Numbered from the stretch's first letter, positions 44,450 to 53,535 are shown. The stretch: 64,000 nt of DNA from Iodobacter sp. BJB302 (GCF_002735645.1 NZ_PDZG01000018.1:1-64000), one strand, 5' to 3'. Numbers and translations: made by a program. Notes: generated by a model not told the origin, from the sequence alone.

Positions 44450-47083
44450 TTATTTTTGAAATAATTCCTTTTCCGCAGCCGGGCGCGTTCTTGGCTGTGC
44501 CGAGATGGCTTTCATAAATTCAAACAGGGCGTTGATTTCATTTTTACTCAGCCCGAGTGATTTAATTTCCGGCGAAGTTTTTGGAAAGTTTGGATCGAAT
44601 TTATCTAATCCCGTGGGCAAGGTTTGCACCATGCCTGCGTTATACATGGCTAAAACGCCCACGCCATTGCCCATAGAAAACAAGCCATTATGCATATAAT
44701 TGCCGCTGTAAATAATATCGCGCAGCATTGGCGTGCGGAATTTTCCGATATCGGCCGGGTTTTTTGTGACGTTATAGCGGCCCAAATCTTCTAATTCACG
44801 GCCGTAATAATGCAGGCCATTGCTGTGATACTGGTTGTCCGACATTAAAGGCGTGTTGTGGCAATTAATGCAGCGCGCTTTGGTGCGGAATAATTGCAGG
44901 CCCCATAGCGCGTCATTGCTCAGCGCCTTGCGATCGCCTTTTAAGAAACGGTCGAAATCACTTTCCTGGCTGGTAATGGTGCGCTCAAAAGTGGCGATGG
45001 CTTTGGCAATGCGCTCAGCGTTAATGGTTTGATCACCAAAGGCTGCGGTAAACAGCGCGGCGTATTCCGGGGCTGCGGCAATCTTGTAAGCCGTCTGGCT
45101 CAGACTCTGGTGCATCTCCAGCGGATTGCTGATCGGGCCGGTGGCTTGCTCTTCAAGCGATTTGGCGCGGCCATCCCAGAATAATTCTTTCACGTAAGCG
45201 GTGTTGATGATCGTCATCGCATTACGGCTGCCCAGCTGGCCCACATGGCCTTCGGATAATTCTTTCGGATCGCTCCAGCCATTTTTAGGATCATGGCAGC
45301 TGGCGCAAGAGATTAAGTTATTCCGCGAAAGCCGCGGATCAGCAAAAAGCTTTTCACCCAGCGCTACTTTCTCAGGCGAATAGGGATTATTCGCGGGGAA
45401 GCTGGGGGCGGGCAGCAGGCCTAAATCGGCAAAACCTTCCCTGGTGCTGGCATCCAGTGTGGGTGCAGGCCAGTTGGGCTGGGTGCTGCTGCCTGGCTGG
45501 TAGCGTGAATACTGATCGCGCCAGCTGGCAAGCTCTGCATCGCTTGGGCGCGTGTTCGGGCCGGTTGGTACGCGCTCAAAGAAGGGGCGGGCGGTTTGGG
45601 AAATCAGCACAACGCGCGCTGCAGCTGGGTTTTGGGCATTGGGCGAGTTAGCAGAAATGCTGCTCAGCTGCTCAGCTGTGCCAACCCAGTAGCTGGCTTT
45701 GTTATCCAGATATGGCATAGTCTGGCGCAGCTCAGTGTTTTCTGTATCCAGCGCCATGGTAAGGATTTTGCTCATTTCGGCGCTGGTGGGTAAGCGCCAG
45801 TTGCTTACGCCACACGCACCTGCATTGCTGGTGGCCAGCAGTGTTTTAACTTGCTCCGGGCTGAGGCTTTGATTGGCGGGCGCGTTTTTATCTGAAGGGG
45901 TGAGCAGGCGGATTTCTGCTTTTTGCTTGTTGGCCAGCAAAGCCCGGTCGTTGATATCCACGCAGGCGTAAGGCTGGCCAATTTTTGGCAGTTTGCCTTC
46001 ATTGGTCAGCGGAATATAGTTTGGGTCTTCCTGATCTTCTTTACTTGGTGCATCAGGGATCATCGGGCCGCGCACCAGGCGCAGCGCGCCGTAACGCTCT
46101 TTGGCCAGCAAAGTAGAATCGAGTGTTTTATGCGTATCGTTAAACCATACCGCTAAAAAGCCCTGCACTTTTCTGAGCGTATCGCTCCAGTAAAACGTCG
46201 GCGTAGCATCAGGGAAGGCACGCCGGTCAATGGCGGCCAGCTGCTTAGCCGCATCATACTGCGAAGGATCGAGCAGGGTTTTCAGCTCGGCTTCGGTTGG
46301 GGTGCGCCAGTCTTCAAAGCCGCATAGTCTGGCCTCGTTTACTTTTTCGCTGTAATCCCCCGCAGTGCAGACTTCTAAGCTTGAATCGCACTGGCCTTCA
46401 TTACTTGCGCCCCGTACCATGGCGGGCAGGTAGCGGTGTTTGGCTGCACGTAAGCCATCAGTGGTTTTAACTTCCCAGCTTAAGCCTGTCTGGCTGTCTG
46501 CCACACAGCCTGCGCGGGTGGCTTCATCGCTTAGTGTTGCACCGCTTGCTTCATCTTTGCGGGTATAGCGCTGGGCGGGCTTCACGCCGCTGATGGCCTG
46601 CATGCTTAAATTATAAAACTGACGCGCATATTCAGCGCTGACCAGCGTATGTGCCACGCCGCTGGTATCGATTAATTCTGAAATATCAGCAGACTGAATG
46701 GCCTGCGCTTTAACAAAGCGTGCCGCATCGCTGGCGGCAATCTGAATGCCATTATTGCCGTTGTCGTCTTCATCCAGCGTAAGCAAAAGCTGCATGATTT
46801 TGTGTGCGCCCGCTTCGCTGCCGGCCAGCGTCAGCGGTGTGATGGCGGCACCCGCGGCCACCTTGCCCAGCTCCAGCGCGCCTATACGAAATGTAATGCT
46901 TTCGCCTTCAAGATACTGATACTCGCCATTGGCCGTCGTGCGGCCATGCTGGCTGGGTGTATCGTAATCAAGGCCGGAGATATTCTGTAAGCTGCCTGTT
47001 TTGATTTCTGGTGAAGAATCGCTGCTGCAGGCGGTAAAAAGGGAGAGAGAACAAAGGAGGGAAGCGAGGTGACGCAGTTTCAT
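44450..47083 (-). CDS. Lipoprotein fusing DUF1566 domains to a di-haem cytochrome c peroxidase/MauG domain
   Basis: An 877-residue exported lipoprotein (lipobox SLFTAC, Cys at 19). Residues 30-90 resemble an adhesin-type leader (GLDYDTPSQHGRTTANGEYQY). Two DUF1566 domains follow (one with LCGFEDWRTPTEAEL, one with CGVSNWRLPTSAEM). From about 560 it is a di-haem peroxidase with CASCH (593-597) and CINCH (738-742). The substrate is unknown; relatives reduce H2O2 or act as MauG-like oxidases. This fusion is unusual in my experience. It is monocistronic, ending at a terminator. Confidence 0.85.
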   Translation of the reverse strand: MKLRHLASLLCSLSLFTACSSDSSPEIKTGSLQNISGLDYDTPSQHGRTTANGEYQYLEGESITFRIGALELGKVAAGAAITPLTLAGSEAGAHKIMQLLLTLDEDDNGNNGIQIAASDAARFVKAQAIQSADISELIDTSGVAHTLVSAEYARQFYNLSMQAISGVKPAQRYTRKDEASGATLSDEATRAGCVADSQTGLSWEVKTTDGLRAAKHRYLPAMVRGASNEGQCDSSLEVCTAGDYSEKVNEARLCGFEDWRTPTEAELKTLLDPSQYDAAKQLAAIDRRAFPDATPTFYWSDTLRKVQGFLAVWFNDTHKTLDSTLLAKERYGALRLVRGPMIPDAPSKEDQEDPNYIPLTNEGKLPKIGQPYACVDINDRALLANKQKAEIRLLTPSDKNAPANQSLSPEQVKTLLATSNAGACGVSNWRLPTSAEMSKILTMALDTENTELRQTMPYLDNKASYWVGTAEQLSSISANSPNAQNPAAARVVLISQTARPFFERVPTGPNTRPSDAELASWRDQYSRYQPGSSTQPNWPAPTLDASTREGFADLGLLPAPSFPANNPYSPEKVALGEKLFADPRLSRNNLISCASCHDPKNGWSDPKELSEGHVGQLGSRNAMTIINTAYVKELFWDGRAKSLEEQATGPISNPLEMHQSLSQTAYKIAAAPEYAALFTAAFGDQTINAERIAKAIATFERTITSQESDFDRFLKGDRKALSNDALWGLQLFRTKARCINCHNTPLMSDNQYHSNGLHYYGRELEDLGRYNVTKNPADIGKFRTPMLRDIIYSGNYMHNGLFSMGNGVGVLAMYNAGMVQTLPTGLDKFDPNFPKTSPEIKSLGLSKNEINALFEFMKAISAQPRTRPAAEKELFQK

Positions 47084-47261
47084 TATGGAATACGAATAAT
47101 TATCAATTCAAGATTGTACGCCGGAGATATTCTATTTGGCTATAAATTTGTAAGTTAGGAGTGCGAGAATCTTACTGATAAGAGGGGGTATGCTGCTGGG
47201 TCTGGTGCTTGAAAGGAGTGCAAGTTGTTTTTCCTGCACTCCTTCAACGGCAAGGCCGGGT

Positions 47262-48413
47262 TTATGCCGCGGCCATTCTGCCGCTCATTAAGTATTCGAT
47301 CAGCTCGCGCACAGGGCGGATGGCTTCTCCGAAGGGGAGGCTGCCGTTGCCTCTGAAAAACAAGCCTTTGTCGACTTCGCCGTTCATGGCGGAGGCGAGT
47401 TTGAGGTCGATGCAAAATTGGCCGACTTTGCTTAAACCATCCCTCAGGCCGCAGTGGCTCAGGCAATCCATGCGCTGGGTGCAGCGGCGCGGGTCGGCTT
47501 TGGCAATGGCTTGCAAATGGCTTTCGCGGCGTAAATATTGTTTCAGCCATGGGGTGGCAACGGCACGGGCGGGCAGGCCGGCTACGCTGACAAACTCGGC
47601 CAGATCGCTGGCTTTAGCGTTGATGAGGGTTTGTTTAAAGTTGATATGCGCATCCCCCTCCTCGCATACGGCAAAGGCCGTGCCCAGCTGTACCGCATCG
47701 GCACCATTATTGAGCCAGTGGCTGACTTTATCGTGGCTGTCTATGCCGCCTGCCACAATCAGCCGGGGGGAGTCACGGCCCAGACCCAGCTCGGCAAAGA
47801 GGGCATGGCAATCGGCCAGCACCTTAGCAAAATCAAAGCGTACATCATGTACATCGCTGATACGGGCCGCGCCTAAATGGCCGCCGGCATGACCTGGATG
47901 CTCGATCACAATGGCATCGGCCTTGCGGCCTTTTTTTAGCCATTTTTTTAAAATAATCGCCACGCCACGCGCATCAGACAAAATCGGGATAAGCGCTACT
48001 TTGGGGTGATCGCTCGTCATTTCGGGTAAATCAATCGGCAGGCCCGCGCCCATCACAATGGCGTCTGCGCCGCTTTCACAAGCTTGTTTTACAAGGGCAA
48101 CATGATCCCGCACGGCTTTCATTACATTCACGGCAATCATGCCGCAGCCATTGGCAATCTCTTTAGCGGCACGAATTTCCCTGTCTAAAGCGGTTAAATT
48201 GGTTTTGTCGATCAGATCTGCATCAAGGCAGCGATGTGTTTGGGCCATTAAATCGGGGTGGTGCTGGCGTAAATCCACACTGGCAATGGTGCCAATGGCG
48301 TTTTCTTTTGCAACGGCTCCGGCGAGTTTATGCGCCGAAATACCCACGCCCATGCCGCCCTGAACAATGGGTAAGAGGCTGCGGCCTGAAATCTGAAGTG
48401 GTTTAAAACTCAT
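47262..48413 (-). CDS. Nitronate monooxygenase family flavoprotein
   Basis: A 383-residue TIM-barrel FMN enzyme of the 2-nitropropane dioxygenase family. Visible are the start LLPIVQGGMGVGISAHKLAGAVA, the FMN-binding region IVMGAGLPIDLPEM, IVIEHPGHAGGHLG (a conserved His context) and LIVAGGIDSHDKVSHWLNNGADAVQLGTAF. Members oxidise nitronates such as propionate-3-nitronate. The C-terminal cysteine cluster CTQRMDCLSHCGLRD is seen in some subgroups and may bind a metal. AAGGATAAAAATA precedes the start. Confidence 0.88.
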   Translation of the reverse strand: MSFKPLQISGRSLLPIVQGGMGVGISAHKLAGAVAKENAIGTIASVDLRQHHPDLMAQTHRCLDADLIDKTNLTALDREIRAAKEIANGCGMIAVNVMKAVRDHVALVKQACESGADAIVMGAGLPIDLPEMTSDHPKVALIPILSDARGVAIILKKWLKKGRKADAIVIEHPGHAGGHLGAARISDVHDVRFDFAKVLADCHALFAELGLGRDSPRLIVAGGIDSHDKVSHWLNNGADAVQLGTAFAVCEEGDAHINFKQTLINAKASDLAEFVSVAGLPARAVATPWLKQYLRRESHLQAIAKADPRRCTQRMDCLSHCGLRDGLSKVGQFCIDLKLASAMNGEVDKGLFFRGNGSLPFGEAIRPVRELIEYLMSGRMAAA

Positions 48414-48606
48414 TATTTTTATCCTTACGTAGGTAAGGACCAGCTTATGCTCTCTGTGTGTTTGCGTATTGCTCAGGGTCAAGTGTGCCCGGCTTGCAGG
48501 GAGATTTGCTTGTGTGCATCAGGCTTGGGGATAAATCGCCCAATGTTTGCGGTTTCAATTATGATAACTGTTGGTTTTTGTAAGTTTATTCACTTAGGGG
48601 CATAAG

Positions 48607-49185
48607 ATGGCTGAAGAAACAGCGGTAGCAGGGGGCTCGCAAGATGCTTTTCTGGAAGAAAAAGCATTCGAATCCCGTTTTGTTTTTATTATTGGCAGTA
48701 TTAACGACGTATTGGCTAAAGATACGGCGCGGCGCCTGATTGCTTTGGCTACCGAATCGGCCAAGCCCATTAATGTGCTGATTTCATCGCCTGGCGGCCA
48801 TGTGGAATCGGGAGATGTGATTCACGACATCATCAAATTTATTCGTGCGCCGGTGAATATGATAGGCAGCGGCTGGGTGGCCAGTGCAGGGGCGCACATA
48901 TTTCTCTCTGTTCCAAAAGAGCGCAGGGTATGCCTGCCAAACACGCGCTTTTTGATTCACCAGCCCAGCGGCGGCATGGGCGGATCGGCATCTGATGTGG
49001 AAATTCAAGTTAAAGAAATCATCCGCATGAGGGAACGAATTGCTGCGGTGATCGCGAAAGAAACCGGCCAGAGCTTGGAAAAAGTGCTCAACGATATTGA
49101 GCGCGATTACTGGATGAATCCGGAAGAAGCGATTGAATACGGCCTTGTTTCACGCGTGATTCAAAGCCACGCCGATTTGGAGTAA
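48607..49185 (+). CDS. ClpP-type serine protease subunit (paralogue)
   Basis: A 192-residue ClpP-fold protein. The catalytic triad is present: Ser93 in WVASAGAHI, His118 in FLIHQPSGG and Asp167 in IERDYWMNPEEAIEYGLV. It is divergent from housekeeping ClpP: the usual QAASMG is WVASAG, and no clpX, clpA or lon is adjacent. It is probably a second ClpP with a different partner or peptide range. It is monocistronic, ending at a strong terminator and convergent with the DUF2325 gene. Confidence 0.85.
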   Translation: MAEETAVAGGSQDAFLEEKAFESRFVFIIGSINDVLAKDTARRLIALATESAKPINVLISSPGGHVESGDVIHDIIKFIRAPVNMIGSGWVASAGAHIFLSVPKERRVCLPNTRFLIHQPSGGMGGSASDVEIQVKEIIRMRERIAAVIAKETGQSLEKVLNDIERDYWMNPEEAIEYGLVSRVIQSHADLE

Positions 49186-49201
49186 TCGCCAGCTTGCCAG
49201 C

Positions 49202-49238
49202 AACAGCCCTCAGTGATCACTGAGGGCTGTTGTTTTTT
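49202..49238 (+). terminator. Perfect palindromic terminator after the ClpP-like gene
   Basis: A 30-base perfect palindrome with arms AACAGCCCTCAGTGA and TCACTGAGGGCTGTT is followed by GTTTTTT. It starts 17 bases past the stop. The T tract reaches the stop of the convergent DUF2325 gene, so it may serve both directions. Confidence 0.9.
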
Positions 49239-49551
49239 ATGCGCAGGCAGGCAGAGTGATCTGGCTGAATGTCGGGCAATTTTGTAAGGATTGCTGCAGT
49301 GCCGTTTGTGATCTGCGGCAGGCCACAATATGCATACGATTTGCGGCGGCTGCGGCGCGGTAGTTTTTCATGACGTTATGACCTAAAAAGTCGGTAAATA
49401 AAATCATGATATCCATGTCTTTTAAACAGCCGGGCTTGCGCTGATGCGATGGATTTCTGCCGGTAATGTGCTCGCCTATCGTAATACCATACAAGGCAAG
49501 TAATTTTGGAATATGACCCAGGTGATCGGCACCTACAATATATGCTTGCAT
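49237..49551 (-). CDS. DUF2325 protein
   Basis: A 104-residue DUF2325 protein. The start YIVGADHLGHIPKLLALYGI, the middle MDIMILFTDFLGHNVMKNYRAA and the ACRRSQTALQQSL end are the family blocks. The family has a Rossmann-like fold and no established function. In some bacteria it occurs near iron or copper genes, but none are adjacent here. It lies convergent to the ClpP-like gene with the terminator at its stop. Confidence 0.8.
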   Translation of the reverse strand: MQAYIVGADHLGHIPKLLALYGITIGEHITGRNPSHQRKPGCLKDMDIMILFTDFLGHNVMKNYRAAAAANRMHIVACRRSQTALQQSLQNCPTFSQITLPACA

Positions 49552-49730
49552 ATTTGCCCTTTATTCGAAAGGTATGCAGTCAGCTTAGCAGTTCTATATA
49601 GCTCCATTTAGACTATTAAATTTGATTTATATATCTATTTGTAATTTAAATGCAGAGGCTGCTTTTCATGCTCAGGCTGTGGGCATGGTGCGAGAGGTTT
49701 GCATATACTGAATTTAGCCTGGAGGAAGCC

Positions 49731-50219
49731 ATGTCTTATTTGCATATTCGCAGCTATCGTCCCGAAGACGCCCCACAATTGCATCATGTCTATTACACCA
49801 GTATTCATCAGTCCTGCCGGAATGATTACACCCAGGCGCAGTTGGATGGCTGGGCGCCAAAGGCGTTTGATCCTGTGTGCTGGGGGAAAATTCTTGAGGG
49901 GCTGATGCCAAGGGTGGTGGAGTGGAAGGGCCAGTTGGTGGCCTATGCCGATTTGCAAAAAGACGGGCTGATCAGCCACTTTTTTGTGCATGGCGACTGG
50001 CAGGGCAAGGGCATAGGCAAGCGCCTGCTCAGGCATCTGGAAGACAGAGCGTTTGAAAAGAATCTGCCAGAGGTATCCAGTTTTATCAGCATCAGCGCGC
50101 AGCCTTTTTTTCTGGCGCATGGCTTTACCTTAGACCATACGCTTTCAACCGAAGTGCGCGGGCAGTGGATTGAAAACGCCTTGCTGCGAAAACGAATTTT
50201 GCCGCCATCCCCGTTGTAA
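49731..50219 (+). CDS. GNAT-family N-acetyltransferase
   Basis: A 162-residue GNAT protein. It contains the YAxxP-type start YLHIRSYRPEDAPQLHHVYYTSIHQ, the acetyl-CoA loop VHGDWQGKGIGKRLL and the end segment AQPFFLAHGFTLDHTLS. It resembles the YafP/YhbS-like subgroup. The substrate is unknown. GGAGGAAGCC precedes the ATG. It is monocistronic and convergent with the DUF3299 gene 11 bases away. Confidence 0.85.
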   Translation: MSYLHIRSYRPEDAPQLHHVYYTSIHQSCRNDYTQAQLDGWAPKAFDPVCWGKILEGLMPRVVEWKGQLVAYADLQKDGLISHFFVHGDWQGKGIGKRLLRHLEDRAFEKNLPEVSSFISISAQPFFLAHGFTLDHTLSTEVRGQWIENALLRKRILPPSPL

Positions 50220-50230
50220 ACTTCCCTGCA

Positions 50231-50656
50231 TTAGTGCTGAGAATTGCTGTCCAGCCGGTACAGTAAGCCCATCTCCTGGGCAATTTTAAATCTCCCCTTT
50301 ACCTGCATTCTGTCTGTACTCACCTTGACCGGCTGCTGGCTGTTCACCAGCACCATTTCTTCTGCGCCGCCGGGCATACAGGTGGCACAAGTGGGCTGCT
50401 TCGCAGACAAAATAAAGCGCCGCACTTTCTCCCCGGATTGCAGTGGAAACATAAACCCGGCCAGCCTGATGTCTTTTTGCTCCAGCGATTTGATGGCCGG
50501 ATCAAAGATGGTTTCTTTATCCCCGAATAAACCCGGTTTGATTTCAACTTTGGCTAAAAGTGACCAGCTCACCAGATTGTCTTCGGCATTAAAAGCCAAA
50601 GACGCGAGCAGGCCCGCTAAGGCGAGCAGACTAAGAGGAAGTATGAGTTTGTGCAT
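50231..50656 (-). CDS. DUF3299 protein, exported
   Basis: A 141-residue protein with an N-terminal signal-anchor (LILPLSLLALAGLLASLAF). A DUF3299 domain follows: IRLAGFMFPLQSGEKVRRFIL, then CATCMPGGAEEMVLV with a C-x-x-C pair, and the GRFKIAQEMG end. The family is periplasmic or membrane-bound and possibly metal-related. It sits on the same strand after znuA, which may reflect a zinc role. The Met before HKLILP is used; an upstream 44-codon extension has no ribosome site. Confidence 0.75.
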   Translation of the reverse strand: MHKLILPLSLLALAGLLASLAFNAEDNLVSWSLLAKVEIKPGLFGDKETIFDPAIKSLEQKDIRLAGFMFPLQSGEKVRRFILSAKQPTCATCMPGGAEEMVLVNSQQPVKVSTDRMQVKGRFKIAQEMGLLYRLDSNSQH

Positions 50657-50870
50657 GGCTGGGGGGCTTATTTGGGCTGATGATTTAGATGCTTCAGCTT
50701 TAAGCTGAGTGAGCAAAACCTCGAACCACAGAGCGCACAGAGGAAATGATAGATTCAATGTTTTTCTCTGTGGCCTCTGTGTTCTCATTTTACTCTGTGG
50801 TTTAAGGTTTGGCTCTCTGCCAAGGCAAGCTGCAACAGCTTTGTAATTATGTATGTTGAATGGGGTTGGC

Positions 50871-51749
50871 TTATTTCAAAGCATCCAAAATTGCCTGCGT
50901 ATTATGGCTAAACATGGCCAGCCAGCTGGGGGTGTTTTTAGATAAGGCATCGGTATAAAGCGCCGGGCCGACTTTGGCCTGAGTTTCGCGGGCGATTTGC
51001 TCTATCAGTTTGGGGTTACTGATGTTCTCAGCAAATACGGCGCGGATATTATTTTTGCGAATTTCACGAATCAGCGCGGCCATCTGGCGGGCGCTGGGCT
51101 CGGCTTCGGTAGAAATGCTTTGCAAAGGCAGTAATTGCAGCTGATAACGCGCACCTAAGTAGCCAAGCGCATCGTGAGAAGTCACCACTTTGCGTTTTTC
51201 GGCCGGAATCGCTGCAAAAGCGGCACTGACTTTTTGATCGAGCTGAGTGATTTTCGTGGTAAAACGCGCGGCATTTTGTGCATATTCTTTAGCGCCTGCC
51301 GGGTCTGCCTTGCTTAAAGCCAGCTTGATTTCTTCGACCATCGATACCACCGCGCGTGGATCATGCCAGGCATGCGGATCGGTGTGGCCATGCTGATGGC
51401 CTTCATGCCCGTGATCATCCGCCATTTCGCGAGGTTTGATGTTTTTGCTGACGGTAATTACTTGCCCTTTATAAGCCGACGCTTGCTCAACCCGCTTTAA
51501 CCAGCCCTCAAAGCCCAAGCCATTCACAAAAAATAGTGATGTTGCAGAGAGTTTTTTTAAGTCTGCAGGCCTGGCCTGCCACACATGGGCATCCTCATCC
51601 ATGCCCACAAGGCTGCTGACCTCCACCCGCTGGCCACCTACTTCCTGTACCAAATTAGAGAGCACGCTAAAGCTGGCCGCGACTTTAAGCGGGGCGGCAT
51701 GGGCGAAGCTGCTGGCAGCCAGCAGCAGGGCGAGTAAGTGTTTATGCAT
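50871..51749 (-). CDS. znuA: Zinc ABC transporter substrate-binding protein (ZnuA-like)
   Basis: A 292-residue cluster A-I binding protein with a signal peptide (LLALLLAASSFAHAAP). The metal histidines are apparent in DEDAHVWQARP (His56), the His-rich insertion DDHGHEGHQHGHTDPHAWHDP and TSHDALGYLG. The His-rich loop suggests zinc more than manganese. It is separated from znuBC by a 105-base gap containing an intergenic repeat. DUF3299 follows after about 215 bases. Confidence 0.9.
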   Translation of the reverse strand: MHKHLLALLLAASSFAHAAPLKVAASFSVLSNLVQEVGGQRVEVSSLVGMDEDAHVWQARPADLKKLSATSLFFVNGLGFEGWLKRVEQASAYKGQVITVSKNIKPREMADDHGHEGHQHGHTDPHAWHDPRAVVSMVEEIKLALSKADPAGAKEYAQNAARFTTKITQLDQKVSAAFAAIPAEKRKVVTSHDALGYLGARYQLQLLPLQSISTEAEPSARQMAALIREIRKNNIRAVFAENISNPKLIEQIARETQAKVGPALYTDALSKNTPSWLAMFSHNTQAILDALK

Positions 51750-51788
51750 GGGGAGTGTCCTTCTTTTTTTGTGTTGATTGTTATTTTA

Positions 51789-51845
51789 AGAGCCTTCGGC
51801 ACGTTGATTTTGCTGCGGGATCCTCGCGGAGTATTTGATTTCTGC
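51789..51845 (+). repeat. Partial copy (R4) of the intergenic repeat family, between znuB and znuA
   Basis: GCCTTCGGCACGTTGATTTT recurs from R1-R3 and is followed by CGCGGAGTATTTGATTTCTG, shared with a copy at 61.8 kb. The unit is truncated to about 57 bases. It separates znuA from znuCB and may alter relative expression. Confidence 0.65.
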
Positions 51846-51854
51846 TTATTCTCC

Positions 51855-52718
51855 CTAAACCGCATGGTGCCTCGCTTTGCGGCGGATAAATAAGCCGAAG
51901 GGGGCGAAGAGGAGTGACAGGCAGTACAGTCCGCCAGCGATCAGCACAATGGCCGGGCCTGAGGGTAAATCCCATTGGTAAGATGCGATCAGGCCCGCGA
52001 CGCAGGCAAATAATGCAACCAGCCATGAAACTGCAAACAGCATTGGTAATCTTTCTACCCACAGCCGGGCGGTAGCGGCGGGGAGCATCATCAGGCCAAC
52101 GGCCATCAGCGTGCCCATGGCCTGAAATGCGGCCACAAAGTTAAGCACGGCAATCACCATAAAGCCGATATGAAAGCGCATGCCATTGCCGCTGGTGGCG
52201 GTGATAAAGCCAGAATCGGCGCATTCCAGCACAATGCCGCGGTATTCAATGGCCAGCCAAAGCAGGGTGATGCTGGCCACGCCGCTCACGATAAGCAGCG
52301 ATGGGTCGTCAATGGCGAGCACCGAGCCAAATAAAAGGTGAATCAGATCAACGCTGCTGCCCCATTTGGAAACAATCAGCACGCCAATGGCCAGTGCCAG
52401 TAAATAAAAGCCTGCAAAGCTGGCGTCTTCATTGAGGCGTGATTTTCGCGCTGCTACGCTGGCGGCAAGGGCCACCAGCAGGCCAGCGATCAGGCCGCCT
52501 CCGGCCAGCCAAGGCAGGGTCAGGCCGCCAAGTAAAAAGCCAATCGCCGCACCAGGTAAAACGGCGTGCGACAGCGCATCACCAAATAAGGACATGCGGC
52601 GCAGTAGTAATAAAACGCCAACAGGGGCGCAGCCCATGGCCAGCGCCATGCTGCCAACCAGCGCGCGGCGCATAAAGGCAAATTCGCTGATTGCGCTGAT
52701 GATTTCAAATTGAGCCAT
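51855..52718 (-). CDS. znuB: Zinc ABC transporter permease (ZnuB-like)
   Basis: A 287-residue ABC-3 family permease with eight or nine helices. ALAMGCAPVGVLLLLRRMSLFGDALSHAVLPG is the family hallmark, including the DALSHAVLPG loop that contacts the ATPase. Its ATG overlaps the znuC stop as TAATG, so the true N-terminus is MAQFEIISAISEFA and not six codons earlier. Translational coupling with ZnuC is expected. Confidence 0.92.
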   Translation of the reverse strand: MAQFEIISAISEFAFMRRALVGSMALAMGCAPVGVLLLLRRMSLFGDALSHAVLPGAAIGFLLGGLTLPWLAGGGLIAGLLVALAASVAARKSRLNEDASFAGFYLLALAIGVLIVSKWGSSVDLIHLLFGSVLAIDDPSLLIVSGVASITLLWLAIEYRGIVLECADSGFITATSGNGMRFHIGFMVIAVLNFVAAFQAMGTLMAVGLMMLPAATARLWVERLPMLFAVSWLVALFACVAGLIASYQWDLPSGPAIVLIAGGLYCLSLLFAPFGLFIRRKARHHAV

Positions 52719-53437
52719 TATTCGCATACCTCGCACCAGGCCGCATCATTGCGCCAGTGCTGGGCGCGGCGGTTGGCCTCGGCCAGCAGCGGCTCAATCA
52801 GCACATCGGCTGTGTTGCCCCATGCTATGGCCGATTGGGCCAGTAGCAGTGTTTGCGGGTAATGCGCCCGCACTTGCGAAATATCGTGCAAGACGGTGAT
52901 CTGTGTTTTACCCATGCGATGCCACTGATGCTGTACTTCCAGAAGCTTGTCTATGGTGTTGCTGTCTACATTTGCAAAGGGCTCGTCCAGCAGCAGCACA
53001 TCGGCGTCTTCCACAATCAGCCGGGCAAAACGGGCGCGTTGCAGCTGCCCGCCCGATAGATTGCTGACAGGGGCACTGGCAAAGTCACTCAAACCCACTT
53101 GCTCTAAGGCGCTGTCAGCTTGCTCACGATCTTGCTTAGATAAGCCGCGCCACGGGCCGCGCCTCGACCATGCACCCGCTAAGGCCAGCTCTCTGACCAT
53201 AAGGGGAAATTGTTTATCCAGCGTTGAAAGCTGTGCCAGATACGCCACTTTGCCGTGGGCATGGATATGGCCTTCATCCGGCGTTTTGATGCCAGCCAGA
53301 GCAGAAAGCAGTGTCGATTTGCCCGCGCCATTGGGGCCGACAATCGCAGTGTGGCTGCCCGTTTCAAAGCGGCCAGAGAGGGAATGGACAGCAGCCCGGT
53401 CGCGATAGCACAGGGTAAGGTGGTGGACTTCCATCAT
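52718..53437 (-). CDS. znuC: Zinc ABC transporter ATPase (ZnuC-like)
   Basis: A 239-residue ATPase: Walker A GPNGAGKST, signature NLSGGQLQRARFARL and Walker B DVLLLDEPFANVD. The C-terminus ends CEVCE, a small cysteine pair often found in ZnuC-like proteins. The start is set by the ATGA overlap with the 33-codon membrane peptide; the frame itself extends 24 codons upstream through that peptide's sequence in another frame. Overlap also links it to znuB. Confidence 0.92.
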   Translation of the reverse strand: MMEVHHLTLCYRDRAAVHSLSGRFETGSHTAIVGPNGAGKSTLLSALAGIKTPDEGHIHAHGKVAYLAQLSTLDKQFPLMVRELALAGAWSRRGPWRGLSKQDREQADSALEQVGLSDFASAPVSNLSGGQLQRARFARLIVEDADVLLLDEPFANVDSNTIDKLLEVQHQWHRMGKTQITVLHDISQVRAHYPQTLLLAQSAIAWGNTADVLIEPLLAEANRRAQHWRNDAAWCEVCE

Positions 53438-53535
53438 GCTTGCAAAGCCCAGTCTGTCAGCGCCCAGAGCAGTAGTAATAAAGGCAGCACACACAGCACC
53501 CGCTGCCACGCTGCCATTTCAAATAAACCTTTCAC
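53434..53535 (-). CDS. 33-residue membrane microprotein coupled to znuC
   Basis: A GTG-started frame of 33 codons reads MKGLFEMAAWQRVLCVLPLL, continuing to a TGA that overlaps the znuC ATG as ATGA. It has a ribosome site (AAGGATAAGGCT) and is one hydrophobic helix (VLCVLPLLLLLWALT) with an amphipathic start and a C-terminal Asp/Gln end. No known family comes to mind. It may be a regulatory or assembly subunit of the zinc transporter. Standard gene finders would omit it. Confidence 0.6.
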   Translation of the reverse strand: MKGLFEMAAWQRVLCVLPLLLLLWALTDWALQA

